64,000 bases of DNA from Streptomyces sp. 35G-GA-8 (lineage in GTDB: Bacteria > Actinomycetota > Actinomycetes > Streptomycetales > Streptomycetaceae). The stretch is taken from positions 478,263 through 542,262 of the forward strand of contig NZ_JAMHJQ010000005.1 in NCBI RefSeq assembly GCF_023534745.1, read 5' to 3'. Within the stretch, counting starts at the first letter, position 1, and every line of letters begins with the position of its first letter. A program made the position numbers and the translations under genes. Of the stretch, positions 43,552-52,354 are shown piece after piece. The notes beneath the pieces are model-generated. The model saw only the letters and a program-made list of their open reading frames with translations. It searched no databases and was not told the origin of the DNA.

Positions 43552-45159
43552 ATGACATCGGACGAATCGGACCTCCCGGCGGCTTCGGCCCCTTCGGCGG
43601 CTTCGGCCCCTTCGGCGGCTTCGGCCGCTCCGGCCCCTTCGGAGCGGGCGCGCTGTCTGGTCACCGGGGCCACGGGGTACCTCGGCGGCCGGCTGGTGCC
43701 CGAGCTGCTGGACGCCGGCCACACGGTGCGCTGTCTGGCCCGGTCGCCCGACAAGCTCCGTGACCATCCCTGGGCCGGCCGCGCCGAGGTGGTACGGGGC
43801 GATGTGACCGACCCCGAGTCGGTCGCGGCGGCCCTGGACGGCATCGACGTGGCGTACTACCTGGTGCACGCGCTCGGTACGGGGCGGGACTTCGCGGCCA
43901 CGGACCGCCGGGCCGCCAGGATCTTCGCGGAGCGGGCCAGGGCCGCGGGCGTACGGCGCGTCGTCTATCTCGGCGGTCTCACCCCGGCGGGGGTCCCGGA
44001 GCGTGAACTCTCGCCGCATCTGCGCTCGCGCGCCGAGGTCGGCCGTATCCTCCTCGGCTCCGGAGTGCCGACCGCGGTGCTGCGCGCGGCGGTCATCATC
44101 GGCTCGGGGTCCGCCTCGTTCGAGATGCTGCGCTATCTGACGGAGCGGCTGCCGGTGATGGTGACGCCGAGCTGGGTGCGTACATCCATCCAGCCGATCG
44201 CGGTCCGTGATGTGCTGCGCCTGCTCGTGGGCTGCGCGCGGCTGCCCGCCGAGGTCTGCCGGGCCTTCGACATCGGCGGCCCCGACGTGCTGACGTACCG
44301 GGACATGATGCGCCGGTACGCGGCGGTGGCCGGACTGCCCAGGCGGCTGATCCTTCCGGTGCCCGTCCTGACACCGGGGCTGTCCAGCCACTGGATCGGT
44401 CTGGTGACACCGGTCCCCCGTTCGATCGCCCGGCCGCTGGCGGAGTCCCTGCGTCATGAGGTCGTCTGCCGCGAACGGGACATCACGCGCTACATCCCCG
44501 ATCCCCCGGGAGGTCCGCTCCCGTTCGACCGCGCGGTCGAACTGGCCCTGCGGCGCGTTCACGACGCCCGGGTGACCACCCGCTGGTCCTCCGCCTCCGT
44601 ACCGGGCGCACCGAGCGATCCGCTGCCCACCGACCCGGACTGGGCGGGCGGCAGCCTCTACACCGACCGCCGGGCACTGACCGTGCACGCGTCGGGCGCT
44701 TCGCTGTGGCGCGTGATCGAGGGCATCGGCGGTGACAACGGCTGGTACTCCTTCCCACTGGCCTGGGCGGTACGGGGATGGCTCGACCGGTTCGTCGGCG
44801 GGGTGGGACTGCGCCGGGGCAGACGCGATGCCGCGCGGCTACGGGTGGGTGACTCACTGGACTTCTGGCGGGTGGAGGAGATCGAGCCGGGCCGGCTGCT
44901 GCGGCTGCGCGCGGAGATGAGGCTGCCGGGGCTCGCGTGGCTGGAGCTGCGCGCGGACCGGGACGGTCAGGGCCGTACGGTGTTCCGGCAGCGGGCGCTG
45001 TTCCATCCGCGGGGGCTGCTGGGCCACGCGTACTGGTGGAGTGTCTCGCCGTTCCACGCGGTGGTGTTCGGCGGGATGGCCCGCAATATCGCGCGGGCGG
45101 CGGAGGCCCATGAAGCGACCGGGGCCGAAGCGGGGAGCGGGAAGCCCGCGCGGAACTGA
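43552..45159 (+). CDS. SDR/NAD(P)-binding protein with C-terminal DUF2867 domain
   Basis: A 535-aa protein. A Ser/Ala-rich start (repeats of AASAPS encoded by imperfect 15-18-bp repeats) is followed by an atypical SDR/NmrA-like domain at about 35-300: CLVTGATGYLGGRLVPELLD (glycine-rich NAD(P) site), VVRGDVTDPESVAAAL and YLVHALGTGRDF. DUF2867 covers about 370-520 (NGWYSFPLAWAVRGW ... SLDFWRVEEIEPGRLLRLRA). The family may modify lipids or quinones, unproven. Only 46 bp after dhaM, with GGGAG as ribosome site, so it may share the dha transcript. Confidence 0.88.
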   Translation: MTSDESDLPAASAPSAASAPSAASAAPAPSERARCLVTGATGYLGGRLVPELLDAGHTVRCLARSPDKLRDHPWAGRAEVVRGDVTDPESVAAALDGIDVAYYLVHALGTGRDFAATDRRAARIFAERARAAGVRRVVYLGGLTPAGVPERELSPHLRSRAEVGRILLGSGVPTAVLRAAVIIGSGSASFEMLRYLTERLPVMVTPSWVRTSIQPIAVRDVLRLLVGCARLPAEVCRAFDIGGPDVLTYRDMMRRYAAVAGLPRRLILPVPVLTPGLSSHWIGLVTPVPRSIARPLAESLRHEVVCRERDITRYIPDPPGGPLPFDRAVELALRRVHDARVTTRWSSASVPGAPSDPLPTDPDWAGGSLYTDRRALTVHASGASLWRVIEGIGGDNGWYSFPLAWAVRGWLDRFVGGVGLRRGRRDAARLRVGDSLDFWRVEEIEPGRLLRLRAEMRLPGLAWLELRADRDGQGRTVFRQRALFHPRGLLGHAYWWSVSPFHAVVFGGMARNIARAAEAHEATGAEAGSGKPARN

Positions 45160-45205
45160 CCGCCGGCGTGAGGCGGGGGCGGGGGCGGGCCCGGGGGCGC
45201 GCCGG

Positions 45206-46189
45206 TCAGAGGGGCGTGGCCGCCTTCAGTACGAGGAAGAGCGTGACGGTCGCGTTCGCCGAGGACAGAGCGGAGCCGAGCGTTCCGGCCGCCGCCGCCC
45301 AGACCGCGAGCCCCACCGCCGTGAACATCGGTGGCCAGCGGACGGCCGAGGGCTCGGGCCCCAGCAGCGCGGCCACCCTGCGCGGGACCGGTCCCGGCCC
45401 CGGCACCGAAGCGGCGAAACCGGCCAGAGTCGGCGTGGGCGTCGCCCGGGAGATCAACGCGGCCTTGCCGATGGCGCGGGCCACGACCGTACGTTCGCCG
45501 GTGGCCTTGGCCGCCTCCTCGTCCGCCCAGCGTTCCGTGGTGTACGCGACCGCCGACCTGAGCGGCCGCAGCAGTGGATTGGCCCGCGCGGCGAGCCGCA
45601 CCGCCAGCAGGAACCGGTGGTGCCGGCCGGTGAGATGCGCGTGCTCGTGCGCGATCAGGGCGGCACGTTCCTGGTCGTCCAGGCACGCGAGCATGGCCGT
45701 GGAGACCACGATCCGTCCCCGCGCCGCGACGCCGGAGCCGTCGGCGGGGCCCCTCGACGCCCGGGAGCCCGGGAGCGCGTAGGCGTACGGCGCGTCGTCG
45801 GTCAGCACGGCGAGCTCGCCGTCGGGCAGTCCGGCCAGCGCGCGGTGCGCGCGACGGCGTACGCGCCGGTGGCGCACACCGGCGGCCGCACAGCCGACGG
45901 CGACCCCGGCGAGGGCGACGATGGCCGCCTTGCCCGCCACCTCGTCGTACGGCACCGCCTCCCTGACCTCCGGGTCCGACCAGGCGTCGGGCAGCGGATT
46001 GCCGGGCAGCTGCGCCGTACCGACCACCACCAGCAGCCCCAGACAGAGGGTGCTGCACAGCGCGAGGACTCCGGCCAGCGCCGACAGCAGCCGGGTGGCG
46101 ACACGGGGATGGAGATGGACTTCGGCCAGGCGCGCGATCGGCAGTGCGGTCAGCGGGAGGACGAGCGGCAGAAAGACGAACAACCCCAT
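45206..46189 (-). CDS. M56-family membrane zinc metallopeptidase
   Basis: A 327-aa protein with about four helices and a cytoplasmic protease loop. The HExxH site is LIAHEHAHLTGRHH (about residue 167), with the third ligand probably in ERWADEEAAKATGE. It is related to BlaR1/MecR1 but has no extracellular beta-lactam sensor domain; the input signal is unknown. It starts 4 bp after the BlaI-like repressor gene, the usual order, and probably cleaves that repressor. Confidence 0.9.
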   Translation of the reverse strand: MGLFVFLPLVLPLTALPIARLAEVHLHPRVATRLLSALAGVLALCSTLCLGLLVVVGTAQLPGNPLPDAWSDPEVREAVPYDEVAGKAAIVALAGVAVGCAAAGVRHRRVRRRAHRALAGLPDGELAVLTDDAPYAYALPGSRASRGPADGSGVAARGRIVVSTAMLACLDDQERAALIAHEHAHLTGRHHRFLLAVRLAARANPLLRPLRSAVAYTTERWADEEAAKATGERTVVARAIGKAALISRATPTPTLAGFAASVPGPGPVPRRVAALLGPEPSAVRWPPMFTAVGLAVWAAAAGTLGSALSSANATVTLFLVLKAATPL

Positions 46190-46193
46190 TCCG

Positions 46194-46646
46194 TCAGGCC
46201 CCCGTCCCGCCCTCGGGTTCGTCCCCGGAAGCGGCGCCGGAGGCGGGGCCGATGTCAAAACCGTCCTCCGGCAGGACGAGGAGCTCGCGCAGCAGCCGTT
46301 CGTCGTCCGGCGAGAGTGCGGTGACAAACCGCGCCAGTACGGCCTCGCGGTCCGCTTCCGCGTCGAGCACCTTGCGCATCCGGAGGGCCGCGAGCCCAGC
46401 CTCGTCCGAGGCCGCGCGCCATTCGAAGGAGCGGCCCGCGCGCTCCCGCGTCACCGCGTGCTTGGTCTGGAGCCGGGTCAGGATGGTCATCACGGTCGTG
46501 TACGCGAGTGTCCCGCCGATCCTCTCCTGCACCCAGGCGGCCGTGACGGGCCCCGGTGCCTGCCGCAGCGCGGCGAGCACCTGGGCCTCCAGCTCGCCCT
46601 GACCACGTCGGCGGGGACGGTCGTCCGGACTGCCGTGCACCCTCAC
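46194..46646 (-). CDS. BlaI/MecI/CopY-family repressor
   Basis: A 150-aa repressor: winged HTH at about residues 15-80 (LEAQVLAALRQAPGPVTAAW ... LAYTTVMTILTRLQTKHAVT), then a dimerisation helix region (LRMRKVLDAEADREAVLARF). The start is the GTG 46646, which has an excellent GGGAGGGAG site 8 bp upstream; the open frame to 46736 is not homologous. A perfect TACA..TGTA-type palindrome lies about 100 bp upstream. It is expected to repress itself and the M56 gene until cleaved. Confidence 0.92.
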   Translation of the reverse strand: MRVHGSPDDRPRRRGQGELEAQVLAALRQAPGPVTAAWVQERIGGTLAYTTVMTILTRLQTKHAVTRERAGRSFEWRAASDEAGLAALRMRKVLDAEADREAVLARFVTALSPDDERLLRELLVLPEDGFDIGPASGAASGDEPEGGTGA

Positions 46647-46747
46647 GATGTCTCCCTCCCGCCGCGCCGTCACCTCACGGGGGCAGGTCGTACATCCTAC
46701 TGAGCCCGGCGACCCCCGCGCTCGCGCGAGGCGCACTCCCGATTCTT

Positions 46748-46763
46748 TCTACAGTCCTGTAGA
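46748..46763. promoter_or_regulatory. BlaI-type operator palindrome
   Basis: TCTACAGTCCTGTAGA has perfect 7-bp arms and a 2-bp centre and contains TACA-N4-TGTA, close to BlaI/MecI/CopY operators. It is the only such site in the interval upstream of the repressor gene. Confidence 0.75.
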
Positions 46764-46775
46764 TTTCAGTTCGGG

Positions 46776-46803
46776 TCACAGGACGAGGGCGCGCGTCCTG
46801 TGA
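46776..46803 (-). terminator. Hairpin downstream of the antiporter gene
   Basis: TCACAGGACG (46776-46785) and CGTCCTGTGA (46794-46803) pair perfectly over a GC-rich 8-nt loop, starting 25 bp after the antiporter stop codon. It fits a terminator for the leftward khtTU-like operon. Confidence 0.65.
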
Positions 46804-46827
46804 TCCGTTCACGTCCGAGCCCAGGGC

Positions 46828-48096
46828 TCAGGGATGGCTGGGCGCCGCGTCATTCGCTTCCGTGGCAGGCGGCTGCGCCACGGACGGCTCCGGCGAAGCG
46901 GAGGCGGCGACAGCGGGAGCCGTCGGCGCGGGCGCGGCAGGAGCGGGCTTGCGCGTAAGACGCCGGGCCAGAGGCTCCGTCCAACGGGCGGCCAGCGGCC
47001 CGAGGATCACCAGGATGAGTACGTACGCGGTGGCCAGCGGCCCGATCCGCGGCTCCACCCCGACCGCCAGTCCGGCGATGACGATGGAGAACTCACCACG
47101 CGCCACCAGCGTGCCACCGGTGCGCCAGCGACCGGCGGTCCTCACTCCGGCCCGCTTGGCCGCGTACCAGCCGGTGCCGATCTTCGTCAGAGTGGTGACG
47201 GTCGCCAGGATGAGGGCGGGCACAAGAACCGGCGGAATGGCGGCCGGGTCGGTGTTCAGACCGAAGAAGACGAAGAAGACGGCGGCGAACAGATCGCGCA
47301 GCGGGGCGAGCAGATTGTGCGCGCCCTCGGCGACCTCGCCGGAGAGCGCGATACCGACGAGGAACGCGCCGACGGCGGCGGACACCTGGAGCTCCTGGGC
47401 GACCCCGGCGACCAGGACCGTGAGACCGAGGACGACCAGGAGCAGCATCTCCGGGTTGTCGGAGGAGACCGCGCGGCTGATCAGCCGGCCGTGACGGAGC
47501 GCCAGATAGAGGACGGCGCCGACCGTGCCGAGCGAGATCAGCAGCGTGAGGCTCCCGCCCGCGAGGCTGAGTCCGGCGAGCAGCGCCGTGAGAAGCGGCA
47601 GATAGACCGCCATGGCGAGGTCTTCGATGACGAGGACCCCGAGGATCACGGGTGTCTCGCGGTTGCCGAGCCGGCCGAGATCGCCGAGTACCTTGGCGAT
47701 CACGCCGGAGGAGGAGATCCAGGTGACCCCGGCCAGGGCCACCGCGGCGACCGGCCCCCAGCCCAGGATCAGCGCGGCGACGGCGCCCGGCACGGCGTTC
47801 AGTACGAAGTCGACGATGCCGGAGGGGTATTGGGTCTTGAGGTTCGAGACGAGTTCGGACGCGCTGTACTCCAGCCCCAGCAGGAGCAGCAGCAGAATGA
47901 CGCCGATCTCCGCGCCGGTGGCGACGAACTCCTCGCTCGCGTTGAGCGGAAGCAGCCCGCCGTGGCCGAAGGCGAGCCCGGCGAGCAGATAGAGCGGAAT
48001 GGCGGAGAAGCCCACCCGGCCCGCGAGCCGGCCGAGTATCCCGAGGGTCAGGATGATGGCCCCGAGTTCGATGAGCAGTGCGGTGGTGTCGTGCAC
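46828..48096 (-). CDS. Monovalent cation/proton antiporter, CPA2 (KefB/KhtU-like)
   Basis: A 422-aa membrane protein with about 12 helices. Typical CPA2 segments are GAEIGVILLLLLLGLEYSAS, GVTWISSSGVIAKVLGDLG and VILGVLVIEDLAMAVYLPLL, the latter with the transport-site Glu-Asp pair. FVFFGLNTDPAAIPPVL and TGGTLVARGEFSIVIAGLAV follow. The tail is Ala/Pro-rich and has no RCK domain. That role is probably filled by the protein encoded 6 bp upstream, as in KhtTU K+/H+ antiporters. Confidence 0.93.
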   Translation of the reverse strand: MHDTTALLIELGAIILTLGILGRLAGRVGFSAIPLYLLAGLAFGHGGLLPLNASEEFVATGAEIGVILLLLLLGLEYSASELVSNLKTQYPSGIVDFVLNAVPGAVAALILGWGPVAAVALAGVTWISSSGVIAKVLGDLGRLGNRETPVILGVLVIEDLAMAVYLPLLTALLAGLSLAGGSLTLLISLGTVGAVLYLALRHGRLISRAVSSDNPEMLLLVVLGLTVLVAGVAQELQVSAAVGAFLVGIALSGEVAEGAHNLLAPLRDLFAAVFFVFFGLNTDPAAIPPVLVPALILATVTTLTKIGTGWYAAKRAGVRTAGRWRTGGTLVARGEFSIVIAGLAVGVEPRIGPLATAYVLILVILGPLAARWTEPLARRLTRKPAPAAPAPTAPAVAASASPEPSVAQPPATEANDAAPSHP

Positions 48097-48102
48097 GGGC
48101 GC

Positions 48103-48588
48103 TTATCCTCCGGCGATCAGTTCGGCGACGGCGTCCACGCCTTCGCGGGTGCCGACGACGACAAGCGTGTCCCCGAGGGCGAAGCGGAAGTCCGGGGTGG
48201 GTGAGGGAAAGGCGTCGGTGCGGCGCAGGACGGCGACGATCGAGGCACCGGTACGGGTCCGCACCTGGGCGGTTCCGAGCGTCCTGCCCACATACGGGGA
48301 CCGCTTGGTGATCTGGATGTGCTCGGTGAGCAGATCGATTTCGAGGTGCTGGTACAGATGCGCGACGGGATCGGGCGTCAGGAGCTTGGAGAGCGCGGTC
48401 GCCTCGTGCGGGGCGAGGGTCGCGGCGTCCCGGCAGTTGTCGTCGTCCTCGGGATCGTGGAAGGAGAGGATGCGCCGGCCGTCCTGGTGCACGACGACCG
48501 ACAGATGCTTGCCCGCGTCGGTGCTGAGGTCGTAGCGGGTGCCGACCCCGGGCAGGGGGGTTTTGCTGACGTGAGCTGTGGGCTCCAT
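48103..48588 (-). CDS. TrkA-C domain regulatory subunit of the antiporter (KhtT-like)
   Basis: A 161-aa cytosolic protein. Residues 1-65 form the family-specific N-domain (LPGVGTRYDLSTDAGKHLSV). Residues about 85-158 are a TrkA-C/RCK_C domain (GASIVAVLRRTDAFPSPTPD, LGDTLVVVGTREGVDAV) that binds a nucleotide, possibly c-di-AMP as in KhtT. It precedes the antiporter by 6 bp and should gate it. Confidence 0.92.
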   Translation of the reverse strand: MEPTAHVSKTPLPGVGTRYDLSTDAGKHLSVVVHQDGRRILSFHDPEDDDNCRDAATLAPHEATALSKLLTPDPVAHLYQHLEIDLLTEHIQITKRSPYVGRTLGTAQVRTRTGASIVAVLRRTDAFPSPTPDFRFALGDTLVVVGTREGVDAVAELIAGG

Positions 48589-49001
48589 TGAGAACGCTCC
48601 ATGCGGGCGTGGGGTGAGGGCGTGCGGGCACGGCGGTCCCGTGGAGGGCCCACCTGGCGGCGGGGCGGGGCGGTGCGCCGCCCGCCACCGGACAGGGATT
48701 CCGCGTCATGCGCCGTGCGGAGGCACCCCTGCGAGAGGCAGCGGTGCGGGGCACTCCGGTAAGGGGACCCGTGACGGGACTGACGCGGCGTCAGTCGACC
48801 CGGCGCGGCGGACAGGCAGGGAAGCGCGCATATGGAAACCGCCCCCTCAAACCCCGCGTGACCGACCGTTCGCCCAGAATCACTGCCATGGGCACACCAA
48901 CACTCAAGGGAGCGCTGGTCACCCGATCGCCATTTTAACGTAAAATAAAATGTACTGATTGGGCTTTATGGGAGAAAAGGTACGGTCTGCCCGGGAAAGG
49001 G
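48589..49001. promoter_or_regulatory. Intergenic region with two palindromes
   Basis: Upstream of khtT and downstream of the DUF3040 gene (both leftward). It has no convincing gene. ACTGACGCGGCGTCAGT (48779-48795) is a perfect palindrome with 8-bp arms and a 1-bp centre, a likely operator. At 48931-48952 CATTTTA and TAAAATG pair across 8 nt in an AT-rich island that is very unusual for this GC-rich sequence; it may be a promoter or the terminator of the DUF3040 gene. Confidence 0.55.
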
Positions 49002-49292
49002 CTACTCCGAGGTGCGGGCGATGCCCCGGCGGACGCGGCCCCGGTCGGGGTCGAAGAGGTGGGCGGCCAACCCGGCCAGCACGAGGCCGCCGGCGATGAG
49101 GAGTCCATGTCCGACGACGACGCCGAGAACGAATCCGCCGAGTGCGACGGCCAGCAGCAGCCAGGCGGCGCCGTGGCGGTACTCGCGCGGCCGGCAGGGG
49201 GAGCCCGTGGCCAGGGCGCGCGCGAAACGGGGGTCGTCCTGGCGCAGCTGTGCGGCGAGATCGCCCAGTCGCCGGTCTTCGAAGGCTGCCAC
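49002..49292 (-). CDS. DUF3040 membrane protein
   Basis: A 96-aa protein of the actinobacterial DUF3040 family. It has the conserved start RRLGDLAAQLRQDDPRFARAL, then two helices (AAWLLLAVALGGFVLGVVVG and LLIAGGLVLAGLAAHLF) and a basic tail. Function is unknown; homologues are small membrane proteins. Confidence 0.88.
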   Translation of the reverse strand: MAAFEDRRLGDLAAQLRQDDPRFARALATGSPCRPREYRHGAAWLLLAVALGGFVLGVVVGHGLLIAGGLVLAGLAAHLFDPDRGRVRRGIARTSE

Positions 49293-49520
49293 GAGTTCCC
49301 TCTCGTCGGGTCCTTCACACGATCACCCGCCGGGGCACCCGGCCGCCATCGGAGCCGACACCCACATCGGGGGGTGGCCGACATGTAGATGCGCGGGCGT
49401 GCGCCCCCCACGGAGCACGGGGGGCATGGGGGCACGGGGCGACTGGCGGACCGCCCTCGCCGGGCGGGCCATAGTGGGGGCGATAGTGGGGGGCGTCTAC
49501 TGCGAGGAGGCCCGCGTTCC

Positions 49521-50582
49521 GTGTCCCTGTTCTGGCGGATCTTTCTGCTCAACGCCGCGGTCCTGTTCGCGGCCACCGCCCTGCTGCTGCTCGGCCCCGT
49601 CACCGTGTCCGCCCCCGTACTGCTCACCGAAGCGCTGATCATGGCCCTGGGGCTGGCGGCCATGCTCGTCGCCAACGCCGCGCTGCTGCGGATCGGACTC
49701 GCTCCGCTGCAACGGCTCACCCGGGCCATGACCACGACCGATCTGCTGCGTCCCGGGCGCAGGCCGGCGGTATCGGGGCACGGCGAGATCGCCGGCCTGA
49801 TCCGGACGTTCAACACCATGCTCGACCGGCTTGAGGCCGAACGGGCCGCCAGCAGCGGGCTCGCGCTCTCCGCCCAGGAGGCCGAACGACGGCGGATCGC
49901 ACAGGAGTTGCACGATGAGATCGGGCAGACCCTCACGGCGGTGCTGCTGGAGTTGAAGCGCGTCGCCGACCGCGCGCCCGCGCCGCTGTGTGACGAACTG
50001 CGCCATGTGCAGGAGACGACCCGGGACAGCCTGGACGAGATCCGCCGGATCGCCCGCCGGCTCCGCCCCGGTGTGCTGGAGGAACTGGGTCTGATCAGCG
50101 CGCTCAAGGCGCTGACCGGCGAGATCACCACGCACTCCGGCCTCTCCGTACGGTGCGGCTTCGACAGCGCGCTCCCCCGGCTGGGCGAGGATGTCGAGCT
50201 GGTGCTCTACCGGGTCGCGCAGGAAGGTCTCACCAATGTCGTGCGCCACGCCGACGCGCGGCAGGTGGCTCTCACGCTCCGGCGCACCACCGGGGGCGTG
50301 GAGTTGCGTCTCAGGGACGACGGGCGCGGGATCGGTACGGCGACGGAGGGCGCGGGCATCCGGGGGATGCGCGAACGGGCCCTGCTCATCGGCGCCGAGC
50401 TGTCGGTGGGGCAGGGCCACGCGCGGAGCGGTGGAACCGGCGGCGGAACGGACGTACGGCTGCGCGTACCGATCGGCGGCGACAGCGACCGAAGCGCCGA
50501 GAACGCCGAGAACACCGAGAACACGGGAAACACCGGGAACACCGGGAACACCAAGAGCGAAGAGATCAAGGGGATCGACTGA
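49521..50582 (+). CDS. Sensor histidine kinase (NarX/LiaS-like)
   Basis: A 353-aa kinase. Two helices lie near the N-terminus (FLLNAAVLFAATALLLLG and EALIMALGLAAMLVANAALL) with almost no extracellular loop, then HAMP (APLQRLTRAMTTTDLL), HisKA_3 with the phospho-His in RRIAQELHDEIGQTLTAVLL (about His130), and HATPase_c (EGLTNVVRHADAR, DDGRGIG). The tiny outer loop suggests an intramembrane stimulus. The start is the GTG 49521, with GAGGAGG upstream. The C-terminus is a low-complexity E/G-N-T repeat. It is followed 2 bp later by its regulator. Confidence 0.93.
   Translation: MSLFWRIFLLNAAVLFAATALLLLGPVTVSAPVLLTEALIMALGLAAMLVANAALLRIGLAPLQRLTRAMTTTDLLRPGRRPAVSGHGEIAGLIRTFNTMLDRLEAERAASSGLALSAQEAERRRIAQELHDEIGQTLTAVLLELKRVADRAPAPLCDELRHVQETTRDSLDEIRRIARRLRPGVLEELGLISALKALTGEITTHSGLSVRCGFDSALPRLGEDVELVLYRVAQEGLTNVVRHADARQVALTLRRTTGGVELRLRDDGRGIGTATEGAGIRGMRERALLIGAELSVGQGHARSGGTGGGTDVRLRVPIGGDSDRSAENAENTENTGNTGNTGNTKSEEIKGID
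50499..50552 (+). repeat. Six tandem 9-bp repeats at the kinase 3' end
   Basis: Units of the form GAGAACACC or GGGAACACC repeat six times, encoding EN(A/T) and GNT tripeptides after the ATPase domain. They lie outside the catalytic core and should vary in copy number between strains. Confidence 0.85.
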
Positions 50583-50584
50583 CC

Positions 50585-51244
50585 ATGCCCGAGGCGACCC
50601 AGACCCGCATCCTCCTGGCGGACGATCACGCCCTGGTCCGCCGGGGAGTCCGGCTGATCCTCGACAACGAACCGGATCTGACGGTCGTCGCCGAGGCGGG
50701 CGACGGCGCGGAAGCCATCGAGATGGCCCGTACCCACCAACCCGACCTGGCCATTCTGGACATCGCGATGCCCCGGCTGACCGGCCTTCAGGCGGCGCGC
50801 GAACTCGCCAGGCTCCAGCCGGAGATCCGCATCCTCATGCTGACCATGTACGACAACGAGCAGTATTTCTTCGAGGCGTTGAAGTCCGGGGCGAGCGGCT
50901 ATGTCCTCAAGTCCGTCGCGGACCGCGACCTGGTGGAGGCATGCCGGGCCGCGATGCGCGACGAACCGTTCCTCTACCCCGGGGCCGTGACCGCTCTGAT
51001 CCGTAACTATCTCGACCGGGTACGACAGGGCGACAGCATCCCGGACAGCGCCCTCACACCCCGCGAGGAGGAAATCCTCAAGCTGGTGGCCGAGGGACAC
51101 ACCTCCAAGGAGATCGCCGGAATCCTGGTCATCAGCGCCAAGACCGTCGAACGCCATCGCGCCAACCTGCTGCAGAAACTCGGGCTGCGGGACCGGCTGG
51201 AACTCACGCGCTACGCGATCCGGGCCGGTCTGATCGAACCCTAG
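50585..51244 (+). CDS. NarL/FixJ-family response regulator
   Basis: A 219-aa regulator: receiver domain (residues 8-122) with DD (12-13 region of RILLADDHALVRRG), phospho-Asp in PDLAILDIAMPRLTG and Lys in GYVLKSVADRDLVEA; then a LuxR-type HTH (LTPREEEILKLVAEGHTSKE ... TVERHRANLLQKLGL). It is the partner of the kinase 2 bp upstream. The target genes are unknown; the FecB-like and SIP genes follow on the same strand. Confidence 0.95.
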   Translation: MPEATQTRILLADDHALVRRGVRLILDNEPDLTVVAEAGDGAEAIEMARTHQPDLAILDIAMPRLTGLQAARELARLQPEIRILMLTMYDNEQYFFEALKSGASGYVLKSVADRDLVEACRAAMRDEPFLYPGAVTALIRNYLDRVRQGDSIPDSALTPREEEILKLVAEGHTSKEIAGILVISAKTVERHRANLLQKLGLRDRLELTRYAIRAGLIEP

Positions 51245-51387
51245 ATCCTGTCCGGCACATCGCGCCCGGCACCTGACGGGAGTCCGCGCGCTCCGCGCTG
51301 GGCAGAGACTGGGTGGCGCCTGTACGAACCCGCGTACGGATTGGGCGCCCAGGACACCGCACCAACACGAGCGGAACGAGGCGAGGC

Positions 51388-52275
51388 ATGAACCCGGGCA
51401 ACAGCTGGGAGTTCACTGACGACCGCGGCCATCTCACCGTGGCACGAAACCACCCGACACGGGTGGTGGCCTATATACAGGCGGGCGCGACCCTCTGGGA
51501 CCACGGACTGCGTCCACTGGGCGTCTTCGGATCCCACCACGACGGGGACACCCCCGATCCGGCGAAGGCGGGCGAGCTGCCCCTCGCCGAACTGCGCTCC
51601 TTCGGCGCGGGCGGCGCCCTCGATCTGGACGCCCTGTTCGCGGCCGATCCGGATCTCGTCGTCGCCGTCAGCTACGGCGGCGGGCAGATCTACGGCATCG
51701 ACCCGGAGGCGGCCAAGCATCTGGAGGAGCAGGTGCCCGTGGTCGTCCTCGATGTGGGGAAGGACCGCTCGCTCGACGGGATCAGGGACCGGTTCACCGC
51801 GCTGGCCCGCTCGCTGCGTACGCCGCTGCGCCCCGCGGAGGCGGACCTGGAGCGGGCGGAGGCCAGGCTGCGCGCGGCGGCGGCCCGCCCCGACGCGCCC
51901 CGGGTGCTGGCTCTCTCGGCGGCGGGACCGGAAACGGCGTATCTGGCCCGGCCGGGGACCTGGCCCGATCTACGGGCCGTCAGCGAGCTGGGGGTGGCGC
52001 TGATCGAGCCCGAGGAGGGCGGCGGGGCCAACTGGCGTACGGTCGAGTGGGCCGAGGCGGCCTCGCTGGCACCGGACATCGTGCTCGCCGACATACGCGC
52101 TAACGCGGCGCCGCGCGAGCGGCTCAGGGGCAACGTGCACTGGCGTGCCATCGAGGAGCGGGCGCGGATCGTGCCGTGGAATCCGGAAGCGCCGGGAAGC
52201 CATCGCGCGCACGCCCGGTTCCTCGACACCGTCGCCGACGCCGTGGATGCCCTCGCGGCCGGGGACGGGGCGTAG
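51388..52275 (+). CDS. FecB/BtuF-like binding-protein fold without signal peptide
   Basis: A 295-aa protein with the class III binding-protein pattern: RVVAYIQAGATLWDHGLRPL, LDLDALFAADPDLVVAVSYG, a long central helix (LRPAEADLERAEARLRAAAA) and SLAPDIVLADIRAN. Unlike transport lipoproteins it begins directly with the domain (MNPGNSWEFTDDRG), with no signal peptide or lipobox at any upstream start. It may bind a ferric siderophore in the cytoplasm and present it to the siderophore-interacting reductase encoded next. The start has a GCGAGG site. Confidence 0.82.
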   Translation: MNPGNSWEFTDDRGHLTVARNHPTRVVAYIQAGATLWDHGLRPLGVFGSHHDGDTPDPAKAGELPLAELRSFGAGGALDLDALFAADPDLVVAVSYGGGQIYGIDPEAAKHLEEQVPVVVLDVGKDRSLDGIRDRFTALARSLRTPLRPAEADLERAEARLRAAAARPDAPRVLALSAAGPETAYLARPGTWPDLRAVSELGVALIEPEEGGGANWRTVEWAEAASLAPDIVLADIRANAAPRERLRGNVHWRAIEERARIVPWNPEAPGSHRAHARFLDTVADAVDALAAGDGA

Positions 52276-52354
52276 ACCCTGCCCGGACCTGGGCGTCGCG
52301 TCGGTGTAGGCGCGCTGTCGGCGGCGTGTCGGAGCCGGCTGCCAGCGTTGCCGT

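Noticed and set aside
48708-48938. A 76-aa ORF upstream of khtT on the plus strand
   Set aside because: Arg/Gly-rich composition, no recognisable domain, it spans an operator-like palindrome and has no good ribosome site.
51241-51270. A third, degenerate MITE end (CTAGATCCTGTCCGGCACAT) at the response regulator stop codon
   Set aside because: It resembles the tip of element 2 at a CTAG, but no matching second end or core was found in the following 150 bp, so it is probably coincidence.
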